From Immersiella caudata (taxonomy: Eukaryota; Ascomycota; Sordariomycetes; Sordariales; Lasiosphaeriaceae), in assembly GCA_030512335.1 (NCBI GenBank), contig JAULSU010000001.1:558001-622000 (forward strand): a stretch of 64,000 nt of DNA, read 5' to 3'. Of this stretch, positions 44,252-55,071 are shown piece by piece. The stretch's first letter is position 1; the number at the start of each line of letters is the position of its first letter. The position numbers and the translations under genes were made by a program. The notes below the pieces were generated by a model, which ran no database searches, had not been told where the DNA came from, and was given only the letters and a program-made list of their open reading frames with translations.

Positions 44252-45523
44252 TCACACCCTCCTCCTCTTCCCATCCCCTCGTCGCCCCGCGACCTCCTCG
44301 CCTCTGCCCCTCTTCTTATTCCGCTCTTCTTCCTCTCTCTCCTCCTTCTTCTTCCGCTCCACAACCCTCTTCCTCCGCTCCATTTCCACCGCCATATCCT
44401 GCATCGCCTGCTCGGCCAACCACTGAGCTTCGTAATTCAACATGGTTTGCTCGGTCCACGGATCTGTTTGCTCGCTGCAGAAGAACGCACCGTTATGGTA
44501 GTTATCGAAGTCGGTGAGGTACCCTGGGAAATGGGGGTCTTCGGCGAGACATTGGGAGAATTGGCAGAGCGGGGGTTTCGGGTTGGGTTGTTGTTGTTGG
44601 GTGGGTTGAGCTGGTTGGACAGGCTGGACAGGTTGTTGTTTCTGGGCGGTTTGTGGTTGTTGCGCGGAATGAACGTGCTTAACGGCTTGAGTGGGTAGAG
44701 TGGGCTGGACGGGCTGACTGGGCTGCACGGCTTGCGCGGTCTGCTTGGGCTGAGCGGGCTGATGTTTGACGGGTTGTTCAGACTGGCCCTGACCCTTCTG
44801 CCCTTGTAGCGATGCAGGTCTAGAGCTATCGAGCGCTTGGTTGGTGCGACAGCGGGCGGGTTGCGCTCCGGCCGGGCGCAGCTGCTGAGCGGTGATGGGG
44901 TGTTGCAGGGCTGGCGGGTGCCCTTGCGCTTGTATCCCAGACCGCCAGATTGGTGGGGAACCGTGAGACGCAGGCATCGTTTTTGTCGGGAAGGGCGACG
45001 GTGCGCCAGGCCGGTGGGGCGTTGCGCTTGTTCGGTACTGTGAGGGCGTTGGCTGTTGCTGATCGCATGGCTGTTGTGGGGTGGCAGGTGGCTGTCCAAA
45101 CGCCGGGCTTGCCGAGGGCAAATTAGCTAGTTGAGGCGACGGTATCAACGGGTTGCCGGGAGTTGGAAAATTGCGCAGCGGTCTCGGGTGTCTGAGTGGC
45201 AGGTTCGCCTGTTGAGGGGGCATATTCGGTAGCTGTCGGTGTGTTGGGTGAGGGTGCGGACCCTTCTGGCTCGAGGGGACCACGTAGATGGGGTAAGGGG
45301 ACGGTCCCGCCTGCTGGAGAGTCGCGGCTGCCCAAGAGACTGAATCTATCATGTTGCGAGCTTGCGGATGAAATCCCGTTTGCTGCGGAAGGCGCATTCT
45401 GAAAGCGCCTGGATTCGCACGCAGAAAATCCTGCTCTTCCTCTCTCGAGAACGGTCTCGGCGGACACCAGTAGTGCTGATGGCGTTGGACCGTTTGAGAC
45501 GGTATTTGACCATTGGGATCCAT
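44252..45523 (-). CDS. Gln/Pro-rich low-complexity protein with basic coiled-coil C-terminus
   Basis: Single exon, 423 residues starting MDPNGQIPSQTVQ. Most of the protein is intrinsically disordered, rich in Gln, Pro and Ala, with QPVQP-type repeats near residues 270-330. A more ordered block follows (CQFSQCLAEDPHFPGYL and WTEQTMLNYEAQWLAEQAM). The C-terminus is a charged helix, EMERRKRVVERKKKEEREEE, ending in GKRRRV, a likely nuclear localisation signal. I recognise no family. Layout resembles transcription co-regulators or condensate-forming proteins, but this is only compositional. Confidence 0.65.
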   Translation of the reverse strand: MDPNGQIPSQTVQRHQHYWCPPRPFSREEEQDFLRANPGAFRMRLPQQTGFHPQARNMIDSVSWAAATLQQAGPSPYPIYVVPSSQKGPHPHPTHRQLPNMPPQQANLPLRHPRPLRNFPTPGNPLIPSPQLANLPSASPAFGQPPATPQQPCDQQQPTPSQYRTSATPHRPGAPSPFPTKTMPASHGSPPIWRSGIQAQGHPPALQHPITAQQLRPAGAQPARCRTNQALDSSRPASLQGQKGQGQSEQPVKHQPAQPKQTAQAVQPSQPVQPTLPTQAVKHVHSAQQPQTAQKQQPVQPVQPAQPTQQQQPNPKPPLCQFSQCLAEDPHFPGYLTDFDNYHNGAFFCSEQTDPWTEQTMLNYEAQWLAEQAMQDMAVEMERRKRVVERKKKEEREEEERNKKRGRGEEVAGRRGDGKRRRV

Positions 45524-46214
45524 GTTGTCAATGTTCTGAGCACAAATTAAGGCTGAAATGTGAAGATGATATGATGACCGACGCGGAGATAGTCCGAGGG
45601 AAGGCTGGAAAGAAAAGGTGATTGAGGGCCGCCTTTGGATATTTGAGATTTGGCTCTTGCTGTTCTGATGAAAATGTAGTGCTGTGAATTAAGCTTCTAT
45701 GTTATTTGCCGTTGAAAACCCGGTTGGTAGCCACGGCGTTTTTGCTTTTTCAGCCAAACTTTGGTGCGTCGCGGGCGGCGCTGGGATGGAAGTTACGTCC
45801 TTTTCACCTGCGACCCAACAAAGAACGACACTTTGTCGCAGGCCATTGTCCTGAGACATTTGCGAGCCTAGCAGTGAGACGAAGGGACACCTGCGCAAAG
45901 GTTAATCCTTTATCTTGTCGCTGCCTAAGGTAGGTAGGTAGGCGTTGTTCGACCCGTGCCAAACCTTTCCTTGTGGTTCTGCCACATTCAGGGACGCTCT
46001 CGCTTTGTTTGGAGTCTCGTCACAATTGTCGATTGTTCGTCCCTAATTATAGACTTGACTATTGTGGCGGTCGCCTCGGCAGCACTGGTGTCTGCTTCGC
46101 TGCCATCCCGGCTGCCCACTTCTGCACCCCCGACATGTGCTCCGGCGACAGATGGAGCTGCGTCGGCGGCTACTGTCCCGCCGGGTGCTACCCCGGCACC
46201 GCATGACCACCTCC
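45524..46214. other. Intergenic 45524-46214 with a Cys-rich plus-strand frame
   Basis: No firm gene. From about 46057 to 46206 a plus-strand frame reads as a Cys/Gly-rich peptide (CTPDMCSGDRWSCVGGYC) up to a TGA, but it lacks a convincing start and signal peptide. Confidence 0.4.
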
Positions 46215-47662
46215 CTACCGTCCCAACGCCGGGCTTACTGATAGTGTCAGCTGGTGCACCGGCAGCCCAGCAGCACTCCCCGGCCAAATCATCGCCGGGC
46301 TAGCAGATCCCACCGACTGCTGCCCCGCCGATAGCATCTCGCCCTCCCAACTCGGCGCCTCCCCATCCACCAAAATCCCCTTGCAGTTCACCCACACCGC
46401 CTTATACACTTCATGCCGGTGCCCATACTTCCCCACGGCCAACCTTACCAGCGTCCGCGCCATCCCATCCACCTCCGCCAACCACCCACCCTCCTCACCC
46501 TCCTCTCCCCAAACCTTTTTGTGAAACCACAACAGCCCCTCTACCCACCTGACCTCCACAACCAGGTACCCGCAGGCCACCCCGGTGTTTCTAACCCCAC
46601 CATTCACGGGCACCTTCAAGCCATACCCCTTCTTCACCAACCACTCCGGCGCCTTCGCATTCCGCGCCTCCATCGCGTGGTGGGCGGCGCCGTACCCGCC
46701 CCTGTCGTGAAGCGGGCGGCGAAGGGAATTCTCGCGGGCGACTCGGTTAGGGAGCGTCGCGAAGGAGGCCTTGAGGAGGTCGAGGACGGCGGGGATGGCG
46801 TCTGACCTGACGAGGCGGCAGGCCTCCATAAGGGCGTCGCGGGAGAGGGCGTAGAGTTTCTGGACGATGGCCTTTTTGGCCGTGGCCCTGGCCCAGACTT
46901 CGGTGCTGAGGAGGTATTCGATCACGGCTAGGGGTTTGTTAGTTGAAGATGTCTGTGGGAATGAGGGAGAGAATGAGGGAGAGGGGTAGTAGAAGGGGTG
47001 GTGATGCATTTGAGACATGAGGAGAGGTGGAGGTGCTAGTATGTGAGACATATTGAAGGGGGTTGTGTATGTGTTGAGGGGATGTCAAAAGGGGTGAGGC
47101 GGAATGTAACAGGGGTGTTGGAAGCTTGGCGAGGAGTCGAACACCTTTATGCAGATGTGCATGTAAATATGATAGGCGTGATTGAGATGATCTTATTGTG
47201 TCGAGAACCTCCAAGAAGGACTTGATGAAGGGGGAACATGTGTGACATGAGAGAAGGTGATGTATCAGGGCGGGTTGAACAGGGGGTTAACCGAAGATCA
47301 GACAGGGATTGGAAAGGAGTGACAACACATCGAGAAGATTAAAGCAGCGACATAGGTAAACGTAAAAGGGGTGGAGTGAAGATGTCACATATATAAACGA
47401 CATTTAGAGGGGGCTTGGTACAGGGCAGACAGGGCGTAACAGAAGTAAAGGGAAGACATGATAAGAATGGAAAAAGTCACTCACGCAACGGATCAGGCCC
47501 CCTCAGGGCACGGTGCAACACACCAGGACGACCATTGCCATACCTGGCGTCAAGCTCCGCCAGGGGCGTGGCCACGCACGACCCGGTCCTTCTTGGAGGC
47601 CAAAGCCCCGTCGCACCGGCGCTGCCCGTACGCCCAGAAGACGACCTGGAGTCGACCAACAT
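46215..47662 (-). CDS. Uncertain two-exon hypothetical protein
   Basis: Exon 46927-46215 has a good acceptor (AACCCCTAG) and reads as a coherent protein (AKKAIVQKLYALSRDALMEA; GVACGYLVVEVRWVEGLLWF). A proposed first exon 47662-47485 (ATG at 47662; donor GTGAGT) joins in phase to give 296 residues, but the 557-base intron is long for this genome. A different frame just upstream (MPRSQGITAAEAAHLEVTLL, ATG 47729) also looks coding, so the true N-terminus may involve a frameshift or another exon. No family recognised. The acceptor and second exon are better supported than the rest. Confidence 0.4.
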
Positions 47663-48826
47663 CGCTGGCGAGGAGGGTCACCTCCAGGTGGGCGGCCTCG
47701 GCGGCGGTGATGCCCTGGGAGCGAGGCATCTTGTTATTGCGGCGGTGACGGCGTCGGTGTTGGTGAAGGAAGGCGAGGTCGGAGTTCCGATCGAGTAAGA
47801 CTTTGTTGGCAGAAACGATTTCTGCTGATCTGTCTGGTATGGTGGTGTTGACAAAAAGAAAGAATCCCCCAAGACGAGAGAAGGGAGCTGGCAATATGTG
47901 CTCATTCGAATTGAGCTCTGGTCCACGTCAAGCACTCCAGATCACCTCCGGGTATGTCCAGATCAAGCTCAGAACCAAAGAGCCTCAAGCCTCAGAGCCG
48001 AAAAGATGCACGTCGAATCAAGCCCATGTCAAAGTCAGGCACCCCATTACCCAATCAAGTGCTTAGTTCCAACTTAATCAAGGAGTTAATCAAGGAGTGT
48101 AGTTCAAGTCCGCGTCGAAATGAAGCAGTTCGAGACAGTTCCAGTCCAGATCAACCTCAGGTTCAACGTAACCAAGCATCCCATGACCAACATTAGCGTT
48201 CAGGATGAAGCCCGGCTCCTCATCACACTCTTTCCAAGCCACTGCCATGTGTCTGTCAAGTCCAAATCAAATCAACCCCGCGGCCGGATCAGGCAGTCGA
48301 GAGAGAGAACGGACCAATCAGACGCCCCAGATCAAAGCTTTTTCCTCGCAGGAAGTCTGAAGAAGCTTTGCCATTCCCGCGATACAGGTGCGTCATCGCC
48401 AGCTTAAACGAGACCGAATTTTCGGGAAGGCAGCTTTTTGCACTCTCGAGCCAGTGAACTTCGCGTATCACGAGAGAGAAATTTCGACAGAACAGTGGAT
48501 TTTCGGTGGCAAGCCTGTGAAGATTTCGATATGAAAAGTCAACATCCAGCAACTGAGTGAAGACAGATAGACTTTGAGCTTCGATTAAGCATATGCTGTC
48601 TAGACCATACCTATTACACACTAGCAGAAGATAGGTACCGAATACGCCGTTACATACCTCCTAGATCCCTGTCACCCACCCATGGGTATTCCGAGTCCTT
48701 CTATCCAAACCGCTCCGTGGTGACCATTATCCCGTCCCAAAATGTCCCATGACAAACCGAAAGTCCAAACTCCTAGCTATGTCGAAGCCACGCCGTCAAA
48801 ACACCATTTTTCCCTTTCCGTCGGCC
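47663..48826. other. Intergenic 47663-48826
   Basis: No supportable gene apart from the possible N-terminal frame to about 47730. A short duplication, ATCAAGGAGT, occurs twice near 48078-48099. Confidence 0.4.
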
Positions 48827-49090
48827 CTACCGACGCTCCTTGGCTTCAGAGCCAGGCGCCTCCTGCGTAGTAATAGCCGTGGCGTCCTTGGTGGATATCC
48901 TCTCGCTGGAACTTTCTCGTTCGCTGCTGTCACTTCCTTCCTTTGCCATGTCCTTCTTGGAGCGCATCCCTTCAGCCAGCTCCACATCAACCTCCCACTC
49001 GTCGATCTCGACGTACCCACGTGAACTTTCCAGCCAAGCGTTGCTTCTCCTCCCTGAGCCGTTGCTTCCTCCCCTGCTACCCCCCTATCC
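48827..49090 (-). other. Frame-shifted C-terminal tail of the SAT4-type gene
   Basis: Just before the minus-strand stop at 49079-49077 lies a G6 run. In the frame reached by removing one G, the sequence stays open to a TAG at 48829-48827, reading a Gly/Ser-rich linker and then GYVEIDEWEVDVELAEG and an acidic Ser/Glu tail, a composition common at the C-terminus of PTH11-like proteins. This may be a sequencing indel or a recent truncation. Confidence 0.5.
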
Positions 49091-50274
49091 TCCCTTTCAG
49101 CTCGCTCTCAGCGGGGCTCAGTGGCTGCTTGGACGGCATCGATCCGATCGTTGGCGGCCCGCGCATTTTGGTGCCGCTGCCCGCCTGGTTCCCAGCCTCA
49201 GCCCCCGAGGAGTCTGATCTTGACGATCCCAACGCCCTAGGAAAGAACCTGGCGAAGAAAGGCTTGAGCGTCAGAGCACAAGCGCAAACGATGGCGCCGT
49301 TGAGTTCAATCGAGGTGAGATACGATAGTTCGACTGATTCGTAGGTGAAGTCGTAATACTTGGTCATGTCATGACTCTTCATATCGTTTTGGTAGAGTTT
49401 CGGCAGCCGGAGGATGGAGATGAAGCACACGACGAAACCGCAGCCGAAGACGCAGAAAAGCATGAACTTTTGGCGCAAGGGAAGGTGGATGCCCCAGACC
49501 ACGGGCATTGGGAGGAGGAAGATGAGAACGTCCTGCACCATGTGCATTCCCGTGTTCGCCCACCAGAAGCTCTGCGGGTGGCAGTATACGCGATCGCGCG
49601 GCATCATGAAGTCCCAGTATGCGCGCAGCGGGATGCAGGCCGTGAGGGTCGTGATGAGCATGAAGAGGTTGCCAATGATGACGACGCCAAGTAGGATCTG
49701 GCCGGCTACGCGGGCCCACTTGAAGGCAAAGATGTGGATGTAGAGGGTGAGGATGGCGAGCTTCGAGCAGAAGATGGACAAGTGGTATGTGAGAACAGCG
49801 TACCATGCCGCCTGTAGGATGTTAGCAGGTGTCCGTTGTCCGGAAGAGGAGGAAGGCAAGTACCCTGAACCATGCGATGGCAGCAGCTGTATTGGTAGGG
49901 TCGAGGTCGTAAAGATGGCTTCCGGAGCCATGGATAATTTGGTCTATCAACGCAGCAGCTTCGCCGGCCGAGAAGAGCTAGAACGTGTCAGTTGAGAGGT
50001 ATGGAGGCGGCTCGGGTCTCCCTACCACAGCGAGCAGAATGCACCAGTCAGAGATGCTGAGGGCGCGTATTATAACTCCGCGCGTGTAGAACCGCAGGGC
50101 AACAAAAATGGCGGCAATGACCCAGCATATTATGGCCGCGGCGTAGAGTTCGGCTCTGCGATTGTCGTGGGGGGCTGTCGCCGGATCTGGGGGAAGCGGG
50201 AATGGCGGCGGGGGCGGCGGGAGCGGCGATGTCCCGTTGGCCAACGGACCCGACGTCGGTGGTGAGTCGCTCAT
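49077..50274 (-). CDS. SAT4/PTH11-like rhodopsin-domain integral membrane protein
   Basis: Seven-helix membrane protein of the fungal rhodopsin-domain family, which includes the PTH11 class of putative G-protein-coupled receptors. Exons 50274-50026, 49977-49864 and 49811-49077 join in phase 0 to 365 residues. The N-terminus is Pro-rich (SPLPPPPPPFPLPP), then helices begin at YAAAIICWVIAAIFVALRFY. Family hallmarks are SISDWCILLAV, YWDFMMPRDRVYCHPQSFWW and DVLIFLLPMPVVWGIHLPLRQK, then FVVCFISILRLPKLY. No CFEM domain precedes it, so it belongs to the non-CFEM group. It appears to end early because of a G6 run at the 3' end; the natural tail may lie in the neighbouring frame (48827-49090). A TATATA sequence lies about 290 bases upstream. 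Confidence 0.88.
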
Positions 50275-53174
50275 GTTGCGGCGGCGGCCGGCCTGACGAC
50301 GCAGGCAAAAAAGACCAAGTGAATGGCCAAAGGTCTGATAACCCGGAACTCCAGCACTGTCTAAATTGCCTCACCACCTCATCGGTATTTTATCGAGGGG
50401 AGAGTCCCGCGCAAGCGGGTGTGATACCGCCTGAACCACCCGGCGCAGCACGCGTAGCAGGTATATTGGCAGAGGGGGATCGTTGATGCAAGATGCAAGA
50501 TGCGAGATTCGAGGAAAGAGGAGCAAGCGGGGCATGGTGAGCAGAGAACGACCAGCTTGGCGCGTATATACTAAATTCCACCCTGCGGCAGGTGCCGCTG
50601 GGCGGGAAACGACCTGAATTTTGCACGGGCGGGATGCCATCCAACACGGTGTGCCATCCTGCGTGCGGTCCTTTGCTGCGCAACTGACAGCCAGTCGCGG
50701 GCTGTCGGTGTGGTCTGGACGGCAGGGGGCGGGAGCCGATGCAACTTGGTGGCAGGGGTTGGTATCCTTGGATGCCGGCCGAGATCTTTTGGCCTCATCC
50801 CCTGCTGCTGTTTCTATTGTTCCTTCGTTCTGGGGGGGGCTAATGGGACTTTTCGCTGCAGACACTCGGATCCATCTTTGTATTCGCGACGGCGCTAACG
50901 TGCAAGCATCGGCACTCAAAGTCCCTAGTGTATTGACGTTCGAAATTTCGCGTGGACTTTCTTCCGCTTGGAAGGATTTCATGGTGGTGCGCCCCTCCGG
51001 ATTCCACTTTAACGACCACCGAACGCCAAGCACCTTCCCCCTCCACCCCGCCAACAACGGCCAGATGAGAACTGACGGTGAGGAAGGTGCGTGCGGCCCG
51101 CCAACTGAGATAAGATCTTCAATCATCATGGAATGCTTGGAAGACGTCGCCACGCTCAGGCCAGCCAGCCTTACGCAGATGGTACCGAGCGGGCAGTGGT
51201 GTTGACCATCGATTTTGGCTTGACCGGATTTTACCATCGAAGTCTGAGGCCATAAAAGAATTGCCGTCCCTGCGCAAGCCACAATGAGGAGAAAGCCGAC
51301 GGTATTTTTCTGACGCATTGATGTTTTGCACTTCAGCGATGCAGAACGATGCAGCGTGCCCGTGCAGCTGTGCGGTTGACAGCGGGACACGGCCATTGGA
51401 CCACCCACCAGCCCCGCCCTAAGCCGCCTGCGTTTTCCATCATCGACGCTGGAAACGGGAAAGCGGTTCACCGCGAACTGCTCGCTGGGGGTTTTCTGGC
51501 GTCTCGACGGGACAACGGATGCTGGGAAGGGTCAGGATCTGCCACGTGCGAGATCGCAGGCGTAGGTTTGCGGTCCCGTGGAAGGTTAGAACTAGCGTTC
51601 CAGCTTAGCAGTTTCTGATGGTTTCCGTATGGCAGCGAAGCAGTCCGCAGAGTCGGAGGGTCGAATTAGCACAGCTTTGAACCGGCTTTCTGCGCTGTCG
51701 TCGTCGAATAAAGTTGCCCCTCCATCCCGTTATGGTCGTGCACTGCAGGTAGCGACTGCAGCGCACTGACCTTAGCACAACACCGCTAGCCGAAGACGAC
51801 GGCCAAGCAGCAAACGGCACCGATCGCAGAACCTCCCAGCGCGGACGAGACAGGGCCACCCTCTTCCGGAAATCCTTTTGATGGGCCAGGTGATGGCGCG
51901 ATGTGACACTGGCGACAGCCACATTGGGCAGAACCAAGCATGTCACAGCGGTGGTCCGGAGAGAATCCCTTCGGTTCGCCGAATCTCGCTTCATTTTCTG
52001 CCGAGCCCGCCCAGACAGTGGGGGAGGGACAGTGGGTGTGGTCCAATGCGAACTGATTTTTGCGCAGCGACTGCAGTCACTCGAGTTGGTATATTACGAC
52101 GAGCCGCCAAGACAGTCCTCAAGCGGAGTGAAGCTGGAAAAATAGGACCCAGCGGAGGATGCGAACTCTTTTGCGCTGCGGCTGCCCATCTGCACCGCTG
52201 CAGGGCTCAACCCAGCTCTTCATTCAGCGCGCCCCTATTGCGCCAAATCCGTGTCTCTGTCGTCAGGAGCCGCGTACACGGCTGTGAAAATAGCTACGCT
52301 AATATTGTGTCGTGGGGGAAGGATTCCAGTTCCCTGGAACTGCTGAGTTGGCCATGTTTGGCGCTTGAGTTGATGCCAAACTTCAAGGGCTTGGCAGGAG
52401 CTTGCGTGGTGGCGGCCCTCCGCGAGTGAGGTCGGCGCATGCTGTCCCGCTGAGCCGACTCCCTTCTACAGGCCCTGTTCCGCATGCGCGACGCCCTGGC
52501 ATGCTCGACAAGCCACAGGACTGAACACCGAATGCCCTGAAGCATGTTCCAGCCTCTGAGCAGCGCGCAATAATTATGTTGGCTAATAATAAGATGGGTG
52601 CGCAAATATTGTTACCGAGGGGCTGGTAGGTTCATTCCCAGCGTTACGTTCATTGAGTTGGCAGCAACGACAAGCATTGGCGAGATCGACGGGATTGGTC
52701 GACATCGCTCAGAGGCCCCGTGGCGTTCGCTGCTGACAATCTTATTGATGCTGGACCGAGTTTACGCTTCCCGGCTCGGATCTGCTTGAACCTTCATGAA
52801 TATTGCCTCTTGCGGACTATTCCAGCCGAGCTGAGGGACTCCAGGCATGCGATCACCGAAACAAAACCGTCGTCCGACTGGCCGTCGAGAGGACCGCATG
52901 AACGGCGGCGATCCGATTTCAGCTTCGCCAGGCGTCAAAACCGTGCATCCGGACTGCCGAGACTGGAGAGCTAATATTACGGGGCAGACGCACCTCCACC
53001 GTCAATGCAACCTGCAACCCGTTGCTATCATTGCCTGCGGGGCGTGGAAAGGGGGCGTCTCGTAAACATCAACAAGGTCCAATCTTGGGGCACATTGCCG
53101 CCGCACGCATAACAAATGTGAGCCTTTGGGAGTTGGCAAGATTCCAGCTTGTACAGTTTCTTTTTTTGTCACTC
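50275..53174. other. Gene-free stretch of 2.9 kb
   Basis: The longest stretch without a supportable gene. One minus-strand frame (51471-50371, 366 codons) is open but has Arg/Ser/Pro-heavy, motif-free composition and no introns or conserved blocks, so I do not call it. No obvious transposon termini, tRNA or long repeat seen. Confidence 0.5.
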
Positions 53175-54614
53175 TCATACGCATTGCGAGTCCTCGGAGG
53201 TTTTGGCCAGCTTCAGCACCTCATCCTGAACAGCGTCGAAGCAACTCAGTTCCAACGACTGCTTTCTCAACAACACGGCGACGCGCTGATATCTCTGATC
53301 GTCGAGGACTGAGTCTACAGCTTTCTTTACCTCGTCAGCCGAGGGACCTGGCCCTCCCAAGTTCAAGCCAACTCCGCATTTTTCGATCCGATGTGCATTC
53401 TCAATCTTGTCCATCCCGTCCCCCGCGACCACCATGGGGACTCCGTGTGCTATGCCGTGCTGCACCGCGCCATATCCGCCGTTGTGAACCCAGACGTTTG
53501 CATACGGCAGCACCGCATCGTAGTGGAGATAATCCGCAACGCGCGCGTTCTCTGGCAGCTGGAAACCCCTGGACAGCGTTGCCTCTTTTCGGCCCAAGAT
53601 GGCTACCACTAACAGATCCGACGTCCTCTCTGCCATCGCGCGCAAGGTAGGCAGAATCAAGTCGTTCGGGTCAACTTCCACCGTCCCTTGAGCAACAACC
53701 ACAACCTTCACCCCCTTTCCTTTCGCCCCCTTCACCTCATCCCACCACGCCGGCAAGCTTGGCCATCCACTAGTGGGCTCCTTTGCCGGCGGAAGCACCC
53801 CAACAAGCCGAAACCCCTCCGGCCAGTCACCCCGAGGGTAGAACCACCCTGGCGTCCCAAGCTGTAAAATCACATCATGGCACGTATAATTCTGCCCACT
53901 CAAAAACGCCCCTTCCAAACCCCCCTCCAGCACCGCCCCAGCTTCCCTCAACTTCCTTTCCATTCTCTCCTTCAACCACCCCGTGCAACTTTCCCATCTC
54001 TTCCACCCCTTTTCTCTGCCTCCCTTCTCCCCATGCTTCTCCTGATCCTCATCCGCCTGGTCCCCAACAAAAAAAGCAGGCACATCCTCACTGCGAATAA
54101 ACGGCACCGTCACACTCAACCCCACCGTTCTCGGCCTTTCCATTCCCCCTGGCAGCTCCGCACCATAAAACAAGGGCATGATCCCAAAGAACAACGCCTC
54201 CGACACCACAATTACTCTCCTTTTCGGCTCCCTCCTGTTGATCTCCTCCAACGCAGCCACCACGCCCCGCCATTCATCAGGAATCGTATCAATCCACGTC
54301 TTCTCGAGATCGACCAACCCGCGCTGCTGCCAGGAAAGCGAGAAATAACCTGGTGTCGGCGGGTTGGGATTGTCGGGGGAGTAATACGCCGCGTCATCGA
54401 AGTCTGCAGAGCCGATGAGGGGAAGGAAAGTGATGTTCTTGCCTGCGGTGGAGATGCGATGTTGTTGAGACGTAGGACCGAGGAAGAAGATGGGGGAGTT
54501 GAGGGGGCGATGAGAAAGGGCGGAGGCGACGCGGAGAGTGGGGGTTAGGTGGCCTGTTAAGGGGTGGGACATGAAGAGGAGGGATGGGGGGAGGGAGGGT
54601 TGGGATTGGGACAT
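53175..54614 (-). CDS. UDP-glycosyltransferase (GT1 family)
   Basis: Transfers a sugar from a UDP-sugar to a small hydrophobic acceptor, usually for detoxification or metabolite tailoring. Single exon, 479 residues. The N-terminal acceptor domain begins LLFMSHPLTGHLTPTLRVA, with the GH (His22) expected of the catalytic base. The C-terminal donor-binding region carries WVHNGGYGAVQHGIAHGVPM and DGMDKIENAHRIEKCGVGLN, matching the GT1 signature (HNGG...E.G.P, D.....NA). No signal peptide or membrane anchor, so cytosolic. Its nearest relatives by appearance are fungal and bacterial macrolide/flavonoid-type glycosyltransferases. With the nearby O-methyltransferase it may work on phenolic compounds. 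Confidence 0.9.
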   Translation of the reverse strand: MSQSQPSLPPSLLFMSHPLTGHLTPTLRVASALSHRPLNSPIFFLGPTSQQHRISTAGKNITFLPLIGSADFDDAAYYSPDNPNPPTPGYFSLSWQQRGLVDLEKTWIDTIPDEWRGVVAALEEINRREPKRRVIVVSEALFFGIMPLFYGAELPGGMERPRTVGLSVTVPFIRSEDVPAFFVGDQADEDQEKHGEKGGREKGWKRWESCTGWLKERMERKLREAGAVLEGGLEGAFLSGQNYTCHDVILQLGTPGWFYPRGDWPEGFRLVGVLPPAKEPTSGWPSLPAWWDEVKGAKGKGVKVVVVAQGTVEVDPNDLILPTLRAMAERTSDLLVVAILGRKEATLSRGFQLPENARVADYLHYDAVLPYANVWVHNGGYGAVQHGIAHGVPMVVAGDGMDKIENAHRIEKCGVGLNLGGPGPSADEVKKAVDSVLDDQRYQRVAVLLRKQSLELSCFDAVQDEVLKLAKTSEDSQCV

Positions 54615-55071
54615 GGTGGTGATGTGGGAAAGGGGGTTTTGGTTTGTAAGTGATGCAGGGATGGGAGTGAGGAGGTTGAAAGAGAGTTTGGTGATGTGGC
54701 CGGAGCGTGCGCTGAACTGCCGTTGGCGCGGTGGTAGGGATGTTGCGGGGCCAGCGTTGCGAGCGGTGTGGAGTGCATTAGCTTGGCATGGGTTGTCGGT
54801 ATCACCGGCTGCACATGGCTTTGAACCTGAGATGGAGCTGGTGTTAGCTGAGTGCTGTCAAGAGACAATGTGAGGCGTAGAGACATTGGCATGTTCTTTT
54901 TGCCGTTGGCAACTTTGTCTTTGTCCTTGTCTATCCTGTTCTTCAAGCTCCCACGCCACAAATTGTCGTATCTCGCAGGCAATTGTCTCAAGGGCACCAA
55001 CCAACGAGAGACAATGAATTGTCAAGTTTCCTCAACTCTGCTCGCTTGCCGCCATACCCACAAAGCCCCCC
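54615..55071. other. Intergenic 54615-55071
   Basis: No gene seen. Confidence 0.5.

Noticed and set aside
45956..46303. Plus-strand frame with a hydrophobic segment (LTIVAVASAALVSA)
   Set aside because: Overlaps two other open frames, lacks a good start near the hydrophobic stretch and has Pro/Ala-rich filler composition.
48076..48099. Short ATCAAGGAGT duplication as a possible repeat array
   Set aside because: Only two copies with no regular spacing beyond them; no CRISPR or satellite structure.
50371..51471. Open minus-strand frame of 366 codons
   Set aside because: Composition is Arg/Ser/Pro-heavy with no conserved block, no family resemblance and no splice logic; most likely chance in G+C-rich DNA.
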